Shown in pieces: positions 57,509 through 64,000 of a stretch of 64,000 bases of DNA; positions within the stretch are counted from its first letter, which is position 1; the number at the start of each line of letters is the position of its first letter. A model generated the notes under the pieces. That model searched no databases. It worked only from the letters and a program-made list of their open reading frames with translations, and was not told where the DNA came from. The position numbers and the translations under genes are program-made. Source of the DNA: a virus; the IMG/VR virus record IMGVR_UViG_3300049830_000142, positions 62,001-126,000 of that record, one strand, 5' to 3'.

Positions 57509-58398
57509 TTAGCCTCCAATAGTTTTGCGAACTCCCAGAACTTAGGCCAGCTCTTGGTTACGCAGTTTGGATTAGTGCAAGTGTACTTCATGTTGTTTAG
57601 GATCGCAAAGATCACCAATGCCTGGACTATCCTGTGATCATTCGAATCGATCACTCCAGTAGCCTGGAATTGTGCCTTAGCTCTATCCGTCTCAACCAGT
57701 CTATTCGACTCATGATTGGCTAAACTAGGGAATCTAGCTGCTCCATCCTCAACTGTAATCCTGTCAAACACCCTAGCTAAACAATACTCCTCAGAATGAT
57801 AAACGTAGACATACATCATACGAGTACCTTTGCAGGCCTTATAGTTTACAGCCGCCATCGCTTGGTTCAGGATAGTACGATCGAGGGGAGCGACCCATCT
57901 ATTGTATTTCCAGAGCTCAATACGGTAATCATCAACAGCTGTTTTAGTAACTCTAAGCTTGTGAGGTGATACTCTAGGCAATCTAGCTGAATCCGCTCTA
58001 AACAGATAAGCTGCGCTAGCCCATTGAGATGTTCCACCATCAAGAGTCAGTAACTTCGTCAAGCTGTTAGTCAATATCTTGGCCTTGTCATTGCTGATAG
58101 CTCTATCCTGTAGCGTACCATGAATTTCAAATTCCTTGCCAGCGTCAGTCTGCCAGTTATAGTAGGTTAGGAAACGCAGCAATGTTCCGCTCTCCCCTAC
58201 ATTGATTGTAGTAGACTTATCCCAAGATAGCCTAGCATTTAGTGCAGCAGTAACGTCATCACCTAGATTTTCACCCATGTTCTCTTTGATGAAGCTATTC
58301 GTTCCATGCCAGTTACCATTCTTAAGGTCTAGCATTAGGTAACGAATAACAATACTCTTGTCGAATGGGATTGTGTTTCTTATTGCGTCGTTCTTCAT
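57505..58398 (-). CDS. AroA (EPSP synthase)-like protein
   Basis: The 297-residue protein carries the ordered motifs of the enolpyruvyl transferase family. These are PFDKSIVIRYLML (Lys14, Ser15, Arg19, like the PEP-site K-S-x-x-x-R), VGESGTLLRF (68-75), GGTSQWASAAYL (121-132), and NDHRIVQA (253-260, like NDHRMAM of EPSP synthase). It is about 130 residues shorter than AroA, so part of one domain is missing. It may be a minimal transferase or a repurposed binding protein. Host shikimate or cell-wall metabolism are possible targets. Confidence 0.7.
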   Translation of the reverse strand: MKNDAIRNTIPFDKSIVIRYLMLDLKNGNWHGTNSFIKENMGENLGDDVTAALNARLSWDKSTTINVGESGTLLRFLTYYNWQTDAGKEFEIHGTLQDRAISNDKAKILTNSLTKLLTLDGGTSQWASAAYLFRADSARLPRVSPHKLRVTKTAVDDYRIELWKYNRWVAPLDRTILNQAMAAVNYKACKGTRMMYVYVYHSEEYCLARVFDRITVEDGAARFPSLANHESNRLVETDRAKAQFQATGVIDSNDHRIVQALVIFAILNNMKYTCTNPNCVTKSWPKFWEFAKLLEAK

Positions 58399-58619
58399 AG
58401 TTCTCCTAAGTTCTTATCGTAATCCATCTCCTTGTCATAGGCTTGTAATGCCTCGATTAGGACCTCTTTGATTTCAAGTATCTTTGTTATTAGCTGCGGT
58501 TTGCACCCTTTGCAGCAATAGATTATGCCTACAGGTCTTTTCTCTCCTCTAATCGGAAGCTTCAGACTCATCAAGTCAGGTTCCGGGGAGTCGCAAACCA
58601 CACATTTGAATTCACTCAT
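58395..58619 (-). CDS. small zinc-binding protein
   Basis: The 74-residue protein has two Cys pairs (CVVCDS near the start, YCCKGC near residue 36) and a C-terminal helix (LITKILEIKEVLIEALQAYD). The layout resembles a treble-clef zinc module. It sits before the AroA-like gene by ATGA overlap. Confidence 0.65.
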   Translation of the reverse strand: MSEFKCVVCDSPEPDLMSLKLPIRGEKRPVGIIYCCKGCKPQLITKILEIKEVLIEALQAYDKEMDYDKNLGEL

Positions 58620-58996
58620 TTAATGTCATTTGGATATAGCGTAACGATCTTGCACGGGATCCAGGCTTCCTCATCATAATGGTAGAGGGCACAGGTCCTA
58701 TGGTAACCGTCAGCTATGATTACTTTGTTAGTCCGGATATCCCGAATCAACAGGATAGGTGATATAACTTTGGCAGCTTTGGTAGTTGTATTGATCTCGA
58801 TTTGGACTGTCTTCATATCCTTGAGATACAACTGCAGTGTTTCCATGATCTCGTCAAACACCCTGCCTTCAAGTATTTCCATCTCTACCAAAGATAAGCC
58901 AGGCGTATCTTTAGTAAACTGCTGTGCCTTAGACCTGGCCAGGCGCTCTATCTGTTGTTGAGTTTTGCTGGTCGTTACGTTGATTGCTAGTATCAT
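58616..58996 (-). CDS. ParB/sulfiredoxin-fold protein
   Basis: From ATG 58996 the 126-residue product has a helical N-terminus and SPILLIRDIRTNKVIIADGY followed by HRTCALYHYDEEAWIPCKIV. This matches the ParB/Srx N-terminal fold (P-I-x-(V/L)-(R/K)-D ... ADGxHR). ParB-fold proteins can use nucleotides or DNA. There is no helix-turn-helix, so a role other than partition is likely. Confidence 0.65.
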   Translation of the reverse strand: MILAINVTTSKTQQQIERLARSKAQQFTKDTPGLSLVEMEILEGRVFDEIMETLQLYLKDMKTVQIEINTTTKAAKVISPILLIRDIRTNKVIIADGYHRTCALYHYDEEAWIPCKIVTLYPNDIK

Positions 58997-59501
58997 TTTG
59001 TATTGTTTCGATTGGTGTCTCAGTACTCTCAATAGGCGTGAACGGTTGTGGACACAGCATATCGAGAATAGAGACTAGTTGTTTGTGTATCTCACCATCT
59101 TTAGGAAACCCGTATCTTTTAGGCATGTGATTGTTGATAAAGTCACGAGAAGAAGTAGCCATTTCGCTGCCTCTAGCTGTGATATCCGCAATCATCTCGT
59201 ACCTATAGATCAACGGCATCTCTTTGATAGTTCCCCAATACTCTGGGTGGTGAGGGTTAGTGCGCTGGTGATGCTCGATAGCATACTTGAGTCCAGCTCT
59301 ATTAGTTGTGTTTGGATCGGTCAAGAACTGCCATTCAATTCCAGAGAACTTGCTGTTGTCATGCAGAAAGCTGTTTTTCAACAACCCTCTAGCCAACTCA
59401 ACTTCTCCTTTATCAGCTAATTTCTCAGCCAATATTGAACAATGCTCCCTTACTAAGTTTATGTGTCTTAGTAATCCATCCATTCTCTCATGCTCTGTCA
59501 T
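58929..59501 (-). CDS. DUF5662-like HD-type protein
   Basis: The 190-residue protein has LKNSFLHDNSKFSGIEWQFL, HHQRTNPHHPEYWG and YRYEMIADITARG, the pattern of DUF5662, which places HD-x2-SK and HH...NPHHPEYW together as a probable metal site. The last 50 residues are polar and overlap the next gene by 68 nt. Possible phosphohydrolase. Confidence 0.7.
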   Translation of the reverse strand: MTEHERMDGLLRHINLVREHCSILAEKLADKGEVELARGLLKNSFLHDNSKFSGIEWQFLTDPNTTNRAGLKYAIEHHQRTNPHHPEYWGTIKEMPLIYRYEMIADITARGSEMATSSRDFINNHMPKRYGFPKDGEIHKQLVSILDMLCPQPFTPIESTETPIETIQNDTSNQRNDQQNSTTDRAPGQV

Positions 59502-59504
59502 AGG

Positions 59505-59684
59505 TCACTTTCTCGGTACACTCATATCACGATCTAGTTGCATATGAATAGCAACCATAGTGTGATGCGAGTATTTGGTCACTGGGTCAATCCATAGGAA
59601 GTTTTCATCGCCAACCCAGCCTGCAGCTTCAAGGTATTTGGCCATGACTTCACAATGTTGATCTGCTAATTCTCGTCTACTCAT
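59505..59684 (-). CDS. 59-residue hypothetical protein
   Basis: ATG 59684 (ATGA overlap with the upstream gene) opens a frame MSRRELADQHCEVMAKYLEA continuing with GWVGDENFLWIDPV and ending SVPRK. Mixed helix and strand; the stop lies 3 nt before the DUF5662 start. No family known. Confidence 0.6.
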   Translation of the reverse strand: MSRRELADQHCEVMAKYLEAAGWVGDENFLWIDPVTKYSHHTMVAIHMQLDRDMSVPRK

Positions 59685-59899
59685 GGCGTTACTTGTAATC
59701 TCATTAGTTGTTCAGCCTTAACTTCGCACATCCAACCGCTCAATGCGTATTTCCAGCAATTGTCAGCCTTATGCCAGACCACATATTCTATGGTCACAAT
59801 AGCATGCTTATACTTGCTGCCTTTGGATAGCTTCATTACAACTTGCTGTCCAGGCCAAAACTCAGGTTTGTCTTTGGCCTTTATCTTAAATATTTTCAT
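59681..59899 (-). CDS. small beta-barrel-like hypothetical protein
   Basis: The 72-residue protein (FWPGQQVVMKLSKGSKYKHA, then VWHKADNCWKYALSGW) looks like an SH3-type module. Its ATG overlaps the stop of the upstream tagged gene. Confidence 0.6.
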   Translation of the reverse strand: MKIFKIKAKDKPEFWPGQQVVMKLSKGSKYKHAIVTIEYVVWHKADNCWKYALSGWMCEVKAEQLMRLQVTP

Positions 59900-60168
59900 A
59901 GGTCTGGGTCTAACTGTCGTGCTGAATGCTCTAGTCTAATAGGAGCCTTCAAGTTTCCGGCTGGTTCAGTTAACTTACCTTCCCAGCTACATTTGCACTT
60001 ATACTGGTAAGTGCCTTTGATCCTGGTTATGCCTGTCTGTCTACAACTAGGGCATACTGGACCATACATCTGCACACCGTCAATGTAGCCGCAGAACCTA
60101 TTTTGACAGACATCGCCTAAGCTAGTCCTCATTAAGGGTGCGCCACATCCTGGACATTCGTTTTCCAT
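59896..60168 (-). CDS. double zinc-ribbon protein with ARQLDPDL tag
   Basis: The 90-residue protein has CPGCGAPLMR...CQNRFCG and CPSCRQTGITRIKGTYQYKC followed by KC, i.e. two zinc ribbons. A linker is followed by SARQLDPDL, a variant of the regional C-terminal tag. Confidence 0.65.
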   Translation of the reverse strand: MENECPGCGAPLMRTSLGDVCQNRFCGYIDGVQMYGPVCPSCRQTGITRIKGTYQYKCKCSWEGKLTEPAGNLKAPIRLEHSARQLDPDL

Positions 60169-60169
60169 A

Positions 60170-60343
60170 TTAGCCTGCTTTCAATAGTTTTAGTACGAGC
60201 TTAGCTTTCTTTAGCTTAGCCTCGGTTTTGTTGAATTCTTCTTTAGAGACGTTTGCCTTGAAATTAGAGCTATTCACCCTTTTAGTCAAGAACTCTATGT
60301 ACGTCTCTTCGTGTTTGATCCGTTTAGTTTGTTCTGCGTTCAT
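60170..60343 (-). CDS. 57-residue helical protein
   Basis: ATG 60343 overlaps the upstream stop (ATGA). The frame runs MNAEQTKRIKHEETYIEFLT to LKKAKLVLKLLKAG and is highly charged and helical. It fits exactly between its neighbours, which supports it. Confidence 0.6.
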   Translation of the reverse strand: MNAEQTKRIKHEETYIEFLTKRVNSSNFKANVSKEEFNKTEAKLKKAKLVLKLLKAG

Positions 60344-60441
60344 TCGTCATCCCTTAAACTGATGATCATAGCAATCACGTCTATCAATACGATGATTACT
60401 AAAACAGTTATCCAAGCGATTTTCAGCACATTATGTATCAT
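60340..60441 (-). CDS. 33-residue membrane peptide
   Basis: The ATG at 60441 is formed by the last Leu codon and stop of the tagged gene upstream. The product is one transmembrane helix (VLKIAWITVLVIIVLIDVIA) with short polar ends. It ends by ATGA overlap with the next gene. Confidence 0.55.
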   Translation of the reverse strand: MIHNVLKIAWITVLVIIVLIDVIAMIISLRDDE

Positions 60442-60767
60442 AGGTTTGGATCCAGTCTCCTATCCTCGTCCTTAGCATCCGGTGTTATTGTAACCGGTTT
60501 AGTATTCCGAGGATGTGCCCCACTCTTTAACCTAAATAGAGTCATATCCTTATGCTCGCTCAGCCATACAACTGCCATTACTGAGGTAGCTATTGGAGCA
60601 AAGAAGATAATGACCGGTATCCAGTATAAGTGTTCTAGCTTTACATACCCATCAGTGTAGGCTTGATCGCATATACCAATGATGCAACCGATAACACCAT
60701 ACAATACCCAGAGTGTGAGAATATAGTGTGTTGTGCAAAAGTCGTAAATTGATGCTAGCATATTCAT
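60438..60767 (-). CDS. membrane protein with DRRLDPNL tag
   Basis: The 109-residue protein has two or three hydrophobic segments (YILTLWVLYGVIGCIIGI and WIPVIIFFAPIATSVMAVVW) and a polar C-terminal linker that ends EDRRLDPNL. The tag is therefore present on a membrane protein as well as on soluble ones. Confidence 0.65.
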   Translation of the reverse strand: MNMLASIYDFCTTHYILTLWVLYGVIGCIIGICDQAYTDGYVKLEHLYWIPVIIFFAPIATSVMAVVWLSEHKDMTLFRLKSGAHPRNTKPVTITPDAKDEDRRLDPNL

Positions 60768-60907
60768 TTCTTTTTGAGTTTGTTTGGGTCTATGGCTTCG
60801 ATGTCAAATGTCCTGCCACTAGGTAGCTTGAAGTGAACTGTTACTTTAGCATCCTGTTCAACATTACGTTTCTTCCACCAACCTTTGATTTTGTTTAATA
60901 TGTTCAT
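60764..60907 (-). CDS. 47-residue basic protein
   Basis: ATG 60907 opens MNILNKIKGWWKKRNVEQDA, then a strand pair KVTVHFKLPSGRTFDIEAI. It ends by ATGA overlap with the tagged membrane protein. The basic, Trp-containing start suggests a membrane-surface helix. Confidence 0.55.
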   Translation of the reverse strand: MNILNKIKGWWKKRNVEQDAKVTVHFKLPSGRTFDIEAIDPNKLKKK

Positions 60908-60944
60908 AAATGGATGCCCGTTTTTAATTTTATCGGGCTTTGAT

Positions 60945-61613
60945 TTACTTCTTTGGTAGCGCCTTTAGATAAGCGTCTACCTTAGGCCACCTATTTTTTA
61001 GGTATCTGTTGTAGATCTTCTCCTCTTGCTTAGTAAAGTTGACTGCTTTCTTAGACTTAACTATGAGGTCAATGCGTTTATCGAGTTGTTCAATCAACCA
61101 CTCTAATGGGCTAGAACTAAGATACCAAGCTATTGAGTTGGCATGTCGCTTTTCCCTTCTCTGACTAAAGTGCTTTAATACATCAACTTTGTTCAATGGT
61201 TTTCCAGAGTTTTCTCCACTCACTAATTCGTTAGTATGAAGAATGTTTAATGCAGTATCCAAGCCACTGCCGTAGTAATTACCATGGTAGCATACAGCCT
61301 CTCCCAAAGCATAGGTTGAGCACTGGTCCATGTTAATAGTACAATACTGCCAGCCATCACTAAGAGTCATTCGCATAGTTAATGGATAACCTTTGTAACT
61401 GACTAATCCAGCAGGTGTGTGAGAATAACGATTACCAAATACAGGCCAGTGAGTATTGGCATTCTCATTCCAAGCGTTTAACCTAGATACCATTTCATCA
61501 TCTATTTGGAATCCTTCTACAGTACGTAGCTCATTGATAAGTGCATTCCAGATTATAGATATGGACTCTAAATAAGCTCGATTGATGGTTAGACTAATTT
61601 GTGGTTTGTTCAT
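60945..61613 (-). CDS. hypothetical protein, possible paralogue of the next upstream gene
   Basis: The 222-residue protein has a helical N-terminus, AGLVSYKGYPLTMRMTLSDG then WQYCTINMDQ, and a basic C-terminal third. The (G)L-x2-YKG-x2-L pattern also occurs in the 61610 product (GLLKYKGSDLNITISRHGD), suggesting a shared small domain. Function unknown. Confidence 0.6.
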   Translation of the reverse strand: MNKPQISLTINRAYLESISIIWNALINELRTVEGFQIDDEMVSRLNAWNENANTHWPVFGNRYSHTPAGLVSYKGYPLTMRMTLSDGWQYCTINMDQCSTYALGEAVCYHGNYYGSGLDTALNILHTNELVSGENSGKPLNKVDVLKHFSQRREKRHANSIAWYLSSSPLEWLIEQLDKRIDLIVKSKKAVNFTKQEEKIYNRYLKNRWPKVDAYLKALPKK

Positions 61614-62317
61614 AGCTTGATTGCTTCAGGAACGGGCTTTTGGGTTATCCTCCACCTATCATAGGCCGGGATTCCCCTTAGCTTAGCATATTGTGCGACC
61701 ACTAGTTCCTTAGTTCTTTCTTTACTACCATTGACTCTCTTAGTCGAAGACATGTATTTCTTGTAAGCATCCTCAATCTTATCAAGCAAATCAGAACTGT
61801 CTAGGCTAACTGTGCAACTGTTATAGAACGTTTTGCGGTTATCCTTTACAGTACCACACATAGACTGGATCTCTTCGAAGGTAGGTAGTCTGTGTAGCAT
61901 GAACGCTTTTAACTCAACACTATCAGGCTGCTCAGGTGTATGATATTGAGGACGGTCGATCTGTCTCTTCCATTGCCTTTTCTCCCTAGAATAGATCTCA
62001 AACACCTCTAGTTCTACAGTAGGGAACTTGAGATAGATGTCTCCATGCCTTGATATCGTTATATTGAGGTCTGAACCCTTATACTTCAGCAACCCTTTGA
62101 CAGTGCTAATATCATCCAAGTTATCGTTTAATCTAGTAGGCCATCCAGACTTAGTAGCGGCGTCAAGTGCTAGTATTGCCTCTTGTTTGACTTCGATGTG
62201 AGGAGATAAGGCTGCTAAGAAATGGAGTGTCTCGATGTAAACATTTCGACACATCCTTTCTTGGGCAACCTTGAACTTACTCATGATCTCACCAAAAGCA
62301 GTTTCTCTTAATCTCAT
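61610..62317 (-). CDS. hypothetical protein with YKG pattern
   Basis: The 235-residue protein shares the short region GLLKYKGSDLNITISRHGDI with its downstream neighbour and has a helical N-terminus and a basic C-terminus. ATGA-type overlaps on both sides. Confidence 0.6.
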   Translation of the reverse strand: MRLRETAFGEIMSKFKVAQERMCRNVYIETLHFLAALSPHIEVKQEAILALDAATKSGWPTRLNDNLDDISTVKGLLKYKGSDLNITISRHGDIYLKFPTVELEVFEIYSREKRQWKRQIDRPQYHTPEQPDSVELKAFMLHRLPTFEEIQSMCGTVKDNRKTFYNSCTVSLDSSDLLDKIEDAYKKYMSSTKRVNGSKERTKELVVAQYAKLRGIPAYDRWRITQKPVPEAIKL

Positions 62318-62616
62318 AGATCATCTCGAAGTGTAGTTTCCATGGTAGCGGCTTCAGTGCTACGACTAGTGCCATCTCCGGTCACTGGCCTTTCTTCTTC
62401 TTTAGGAGCCTGGATCTTTAGGATTGCTCGGATCTGCTCTAACTCATCAGAGAAAGCAGGTCTATCCAAAGACATGTGTGCGTTATAGACTAAGCTACCG
62501 CCGAAGCCTACTCTCGAACCAGTAGTTTCGTCAATAGATTCTAGTCTAGCTAAGATAGCCCAAAGAACTGCGTCTTTAGGGTCATCAACTCGTGGTGGTA
62601 TTGGTGTTGTGGCCAT
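62314..62616 (-). CDS. hypothetical protein with LRDDL end
   Basis: I choose ATG 62616 (MATTPIPPRVDDPKDAVLWA), giving 100 residues and a 32-nt overlap, over a longer frame that starts deep in the upstream gene. The C-terminus TTLRDDL may be a worn form of the regional tag. The rest is helical. Confidence 0.55.
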   Translation of the reverse strand: MATTPIPPRVDDPKDAVLWAILARLESIDETTGSRVGFGGSLVYNAHMSLDRPAFSDELEQIRAILKIQAPKEEERPVTGDGTSRSTEAATMETTLRDDL

Positions 62617-63139
62617 TTGTTTGATTGTATTTTGCTGCTTGTTGTTCTGCCAACTCTTTAGACTTAGCTTCTCTCCTTTTTCCTTGTTTATAGGAACGGA
62701 GCAATGACTTGAACATTTTTGAAATCTGATAGTCCATGTCGATATAGCTAGGTGTGTCCTGTAACGAATTACAGTGAAAGGTATAATCCCTACCCTTCTT
62801 ATGATTGTCGTAACTTGCAACTTCGTATTTGACTCCAGGTCTAGGATTGTAAACACTGTTAAATCCGTTCTGTTCTCTCACCCAATATGACTTGATGACG
62901 TATTTACCTGTATCCAAACTCATCCAACCATCATAGAACATCAAGTATAGGTTTAGCTCAGGATTGTCATTGTACTGAGCTATTTTGATTCCTTTAGTAT
63001 GGGTTAGCTCAGGAATGCCATAGTCTAATAAAGGATCGTGACTGACAGCTGACAGAGATTGCACTAATTGATGAGCGAATATCATCCTAGCATCTTGTTC
63101 AGCTTTCCTTAGCTGTATTGTAGCGTCGAATAAGTTCAT
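62585..63139 (-). CDS. hypothetical protein
   Basis: The 184-residue protein has a helical start (FDATIQLRKAEQDARMIFAH), a beta middle (NLYLMFYDGWMSLDTGKYVI) and a basic, then Asn/Thr-rich tail. It may be distantly related to the 60945 and 61610 products by layout. No motif identified. Confidence 0.6.
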   Translation of the reverse strand: MNLFDATIQLRKAEQDARMIFAHQLVQSLSAVSHDPLLDYGIPELTHTKGIKIAQYNDNPELNLYLMFYDGWMSLDTGKYVIKSYWVREQNGFNSVYNPRPGVKYEVASYDNHKKGRDYTFHCNSLQDTPSYIDMDYQISKMFKSLLRSYKQGKRREAKSKELAEQQAAKYNQTNGHNTNTTTS

Positions 63140-63759
63140 TTCTTTTTAGCCTTGGGTTTTTGCAACTCTTTTAACTCAGCTTGTAACTTAACTAGCTTAG
63201 CTTTGTGCTTATCACCAAATGCTTTCCAATCAGGTATCCTAGACATATAGTCTTCGGCAAACTCACTGATTGAAACATAATTGAGGTTGAACCCATCACC
63301 TGCAAATCCACCAACAGATAGCCCTGGAGTATTACCATAACCAGACCTGCCATTCGGATTTTCTATCCATCTATAAGCATCCTCAATCTTAGGTGGTTTA
63401 GTACCTTTGTAAGTCACTTCCAAGATAACCATTTCGTGGCGTTCAGTTAAGTCTGGAATAGTGCTAGGCAAGGTTAGGTGTGCTGATTGAATACAGTTAG
63501 TACCTAATCCTTTGATAGGCGCGATCAAGTCAGTGAAATAAACGTGGTCAGCATCGTCACAATGATAGCTGTCTGGATCAATGTCCTGTGTCATTGACTT
63601 GAATTTATCTTTGGAGATGGTGAAACCAGCAGCATGTAAGTCTTCTGCCAAAGTTTTCACTACATTGACATAAGCCTGTTGTTTAGCTTTTCTAAGAGTC
63701 AGACCTAATGTATGGTATGAATTTAGTTGAAACGGTCCAGTTGATAGCTCAATTGACAT
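63136..63759 (-). CDS. hypothetical protein with Lys-rich tail
   Basis: The 207-residue protein has a helical start (LRKAKQQAYVNVVKTLAEDL), a beta middle with MVILEVTYKGTKPP, and ends in a charged helix (KLVKLQAELKELQKPKAKKK). No known family. The first helix resembles that of the previous gene. Confidence 0.6.
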   Translation of the reverse strand: MSIELSTGPFQLNSYHTLGLTLRKAKQQAYVNVVKTLAEDLHAAGFTISKDKFKSMTQDIDPDSYHCDDADHVYFTDLIAPIKGLGTNCIQSAHLTLPSTIPDLTERHEMVILEVTYKGTKPPKIEDAYRWIENPNGRSGYGNTPGLSVGGFAGDGFNLNYVSISEFAEDYMSRIPDWKAFGDKHKAKLVKLQAELKELQKPKAKKK

Positions 63760-63951
63760 AGACTACATTAGGATCGACTTTAAGGTTTAGTTCTTTCATC
63801 TCATCAAACACTTCGATAACGTGCTTAAAACGTTCGGCATTGAATGAGCGATAGCCACCCTCAACACTCTCGACGCTTAGTCTTACAGTATCCTCGGGTT
63901 TGATGTTTAGATCTTTGATAGCTTTCTTGTTAGTTACAGCTAAAAAGTCAT
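63749..63951 (-). pseudogene. small gene with disturbed start
   Basis: A frame ending at 63749 encodes LAVTNKKAIKDLNIKPEDTV and on to FDEMKELNLKVDPNVVYVN, which reads like real protein, but it has no start codon after the in-frame stop upstream. ATG 63951 (MTF then TAG) is one base out of frame. One more T in the TTTTT run after ATGAC would give a 67-residue protein. Either a damaged gene or a sequence error. Confidence 0.45.
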
Positions 63952-64000
63952 TGGTTCGTTGATTAGGTTAGGAGTAGTGCTTCCTAAGTTTTGGTGATTG

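Noticed and set aside
60907-60945. Hairpin GCCCG/CGGGC between two - strand genes as terminator
   Set aside because: The stem has only 5 bp, the loop is 13 nt and no T run follows on the - strand.
1-64000. CRISPR array, integrase, or defence island
   Set aside because: No regularly spaced repeats, recombinase motifs or defence gene sets were found; the repeated elements seen are coding duplications or gene-junction tags.

Overview
The window is part of a tailed double-stranded DNA phage genome with a contractile tail (myovirus morphology). Head, sheath, tube, tape-measure, spike and baseplate genes follow each other in the usual order. Genes are packed tightly, with 1-14 nt overlaps or gaps of a few bases. 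I see no integrase, no ribosomal or tRNA gene and no CRISPR array. The host is not identifiable from the sequence. Phage-encoded lipoproteins with a clear lipobox and a signal-peptide protein that looks like an outer-membrane barrel point to a Gram-negative host. Most start codons lack a strong Shine-Dalgarno sequence and sit in TAAT-ATG contexts. I cannot judge total genome size; the long accessory region would suit a large phage.

Left arm, + strand, about 1-39900. The order is the 3' end of a cut gene; head genes (capsid maturation protease, a PAS-domain protein, glycine-zipper internal proteins, a scaffold-like protein with a 68-residue repeat, a decoration-like protein, major capsid protein); neck and tail-completion proteins; sheath and tube; spike; tail assembly chaperones with a -1 frameshift site; tape measure; hub; a sigma-70-like factor; baseplate wedge proteins (gp25-like, J-like and partners); and a run of fibre or adhesin proteins. 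Five of these share an N-terminal anchor motif and an internal 'INGV-P-GN' motif. A trypsin-like serine protease closes the run. Five probably functional free-standing homing-type endonucleases (Vsr-like, GIY-YIG, two HNH, endonuclease VII-like) are wedged between structural genes.

A 300-nt spacer with several stem-loops (39895-40196) separates this arm from the right arm, where every gene is on the - strand. Reading away from the spacer come a lipoprotein, two large tail-fibre genes with LamG-like and 'LDV-GD-NFTGTL' modules, SEC-C and cREC proteins, a patatin-like phospholipase next to a lipoprotein and a barrel-like protein (a possible envelope-disruption module), and then about 15 kb of small accessory genes joined mostly by ATGA overlaps.

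The accessory region holds recognisable enzymes: a cysteine phosphatase, a SpoT/MESH1-type alarmone hydrolase, a TARG1-like macrodomain, a DUF4326 protein, an AroA (EPSP synthase)-like protein, a ParB-like domain and several zinc-ribbon proteins. Its most unusual feature is a C-terminal peptide close to E-R-R-L-D-T-x-L. It ends at least eight otherwise dissimilar proteins, and its last codon plus stop supply the start codon of the next gene. Several very short genes (28-59 residues, many with membrane segments) fill apparent gaps. One endonuclease VII-like gene and one or two other genes appear broken by single-base changes in homopolymer runs.
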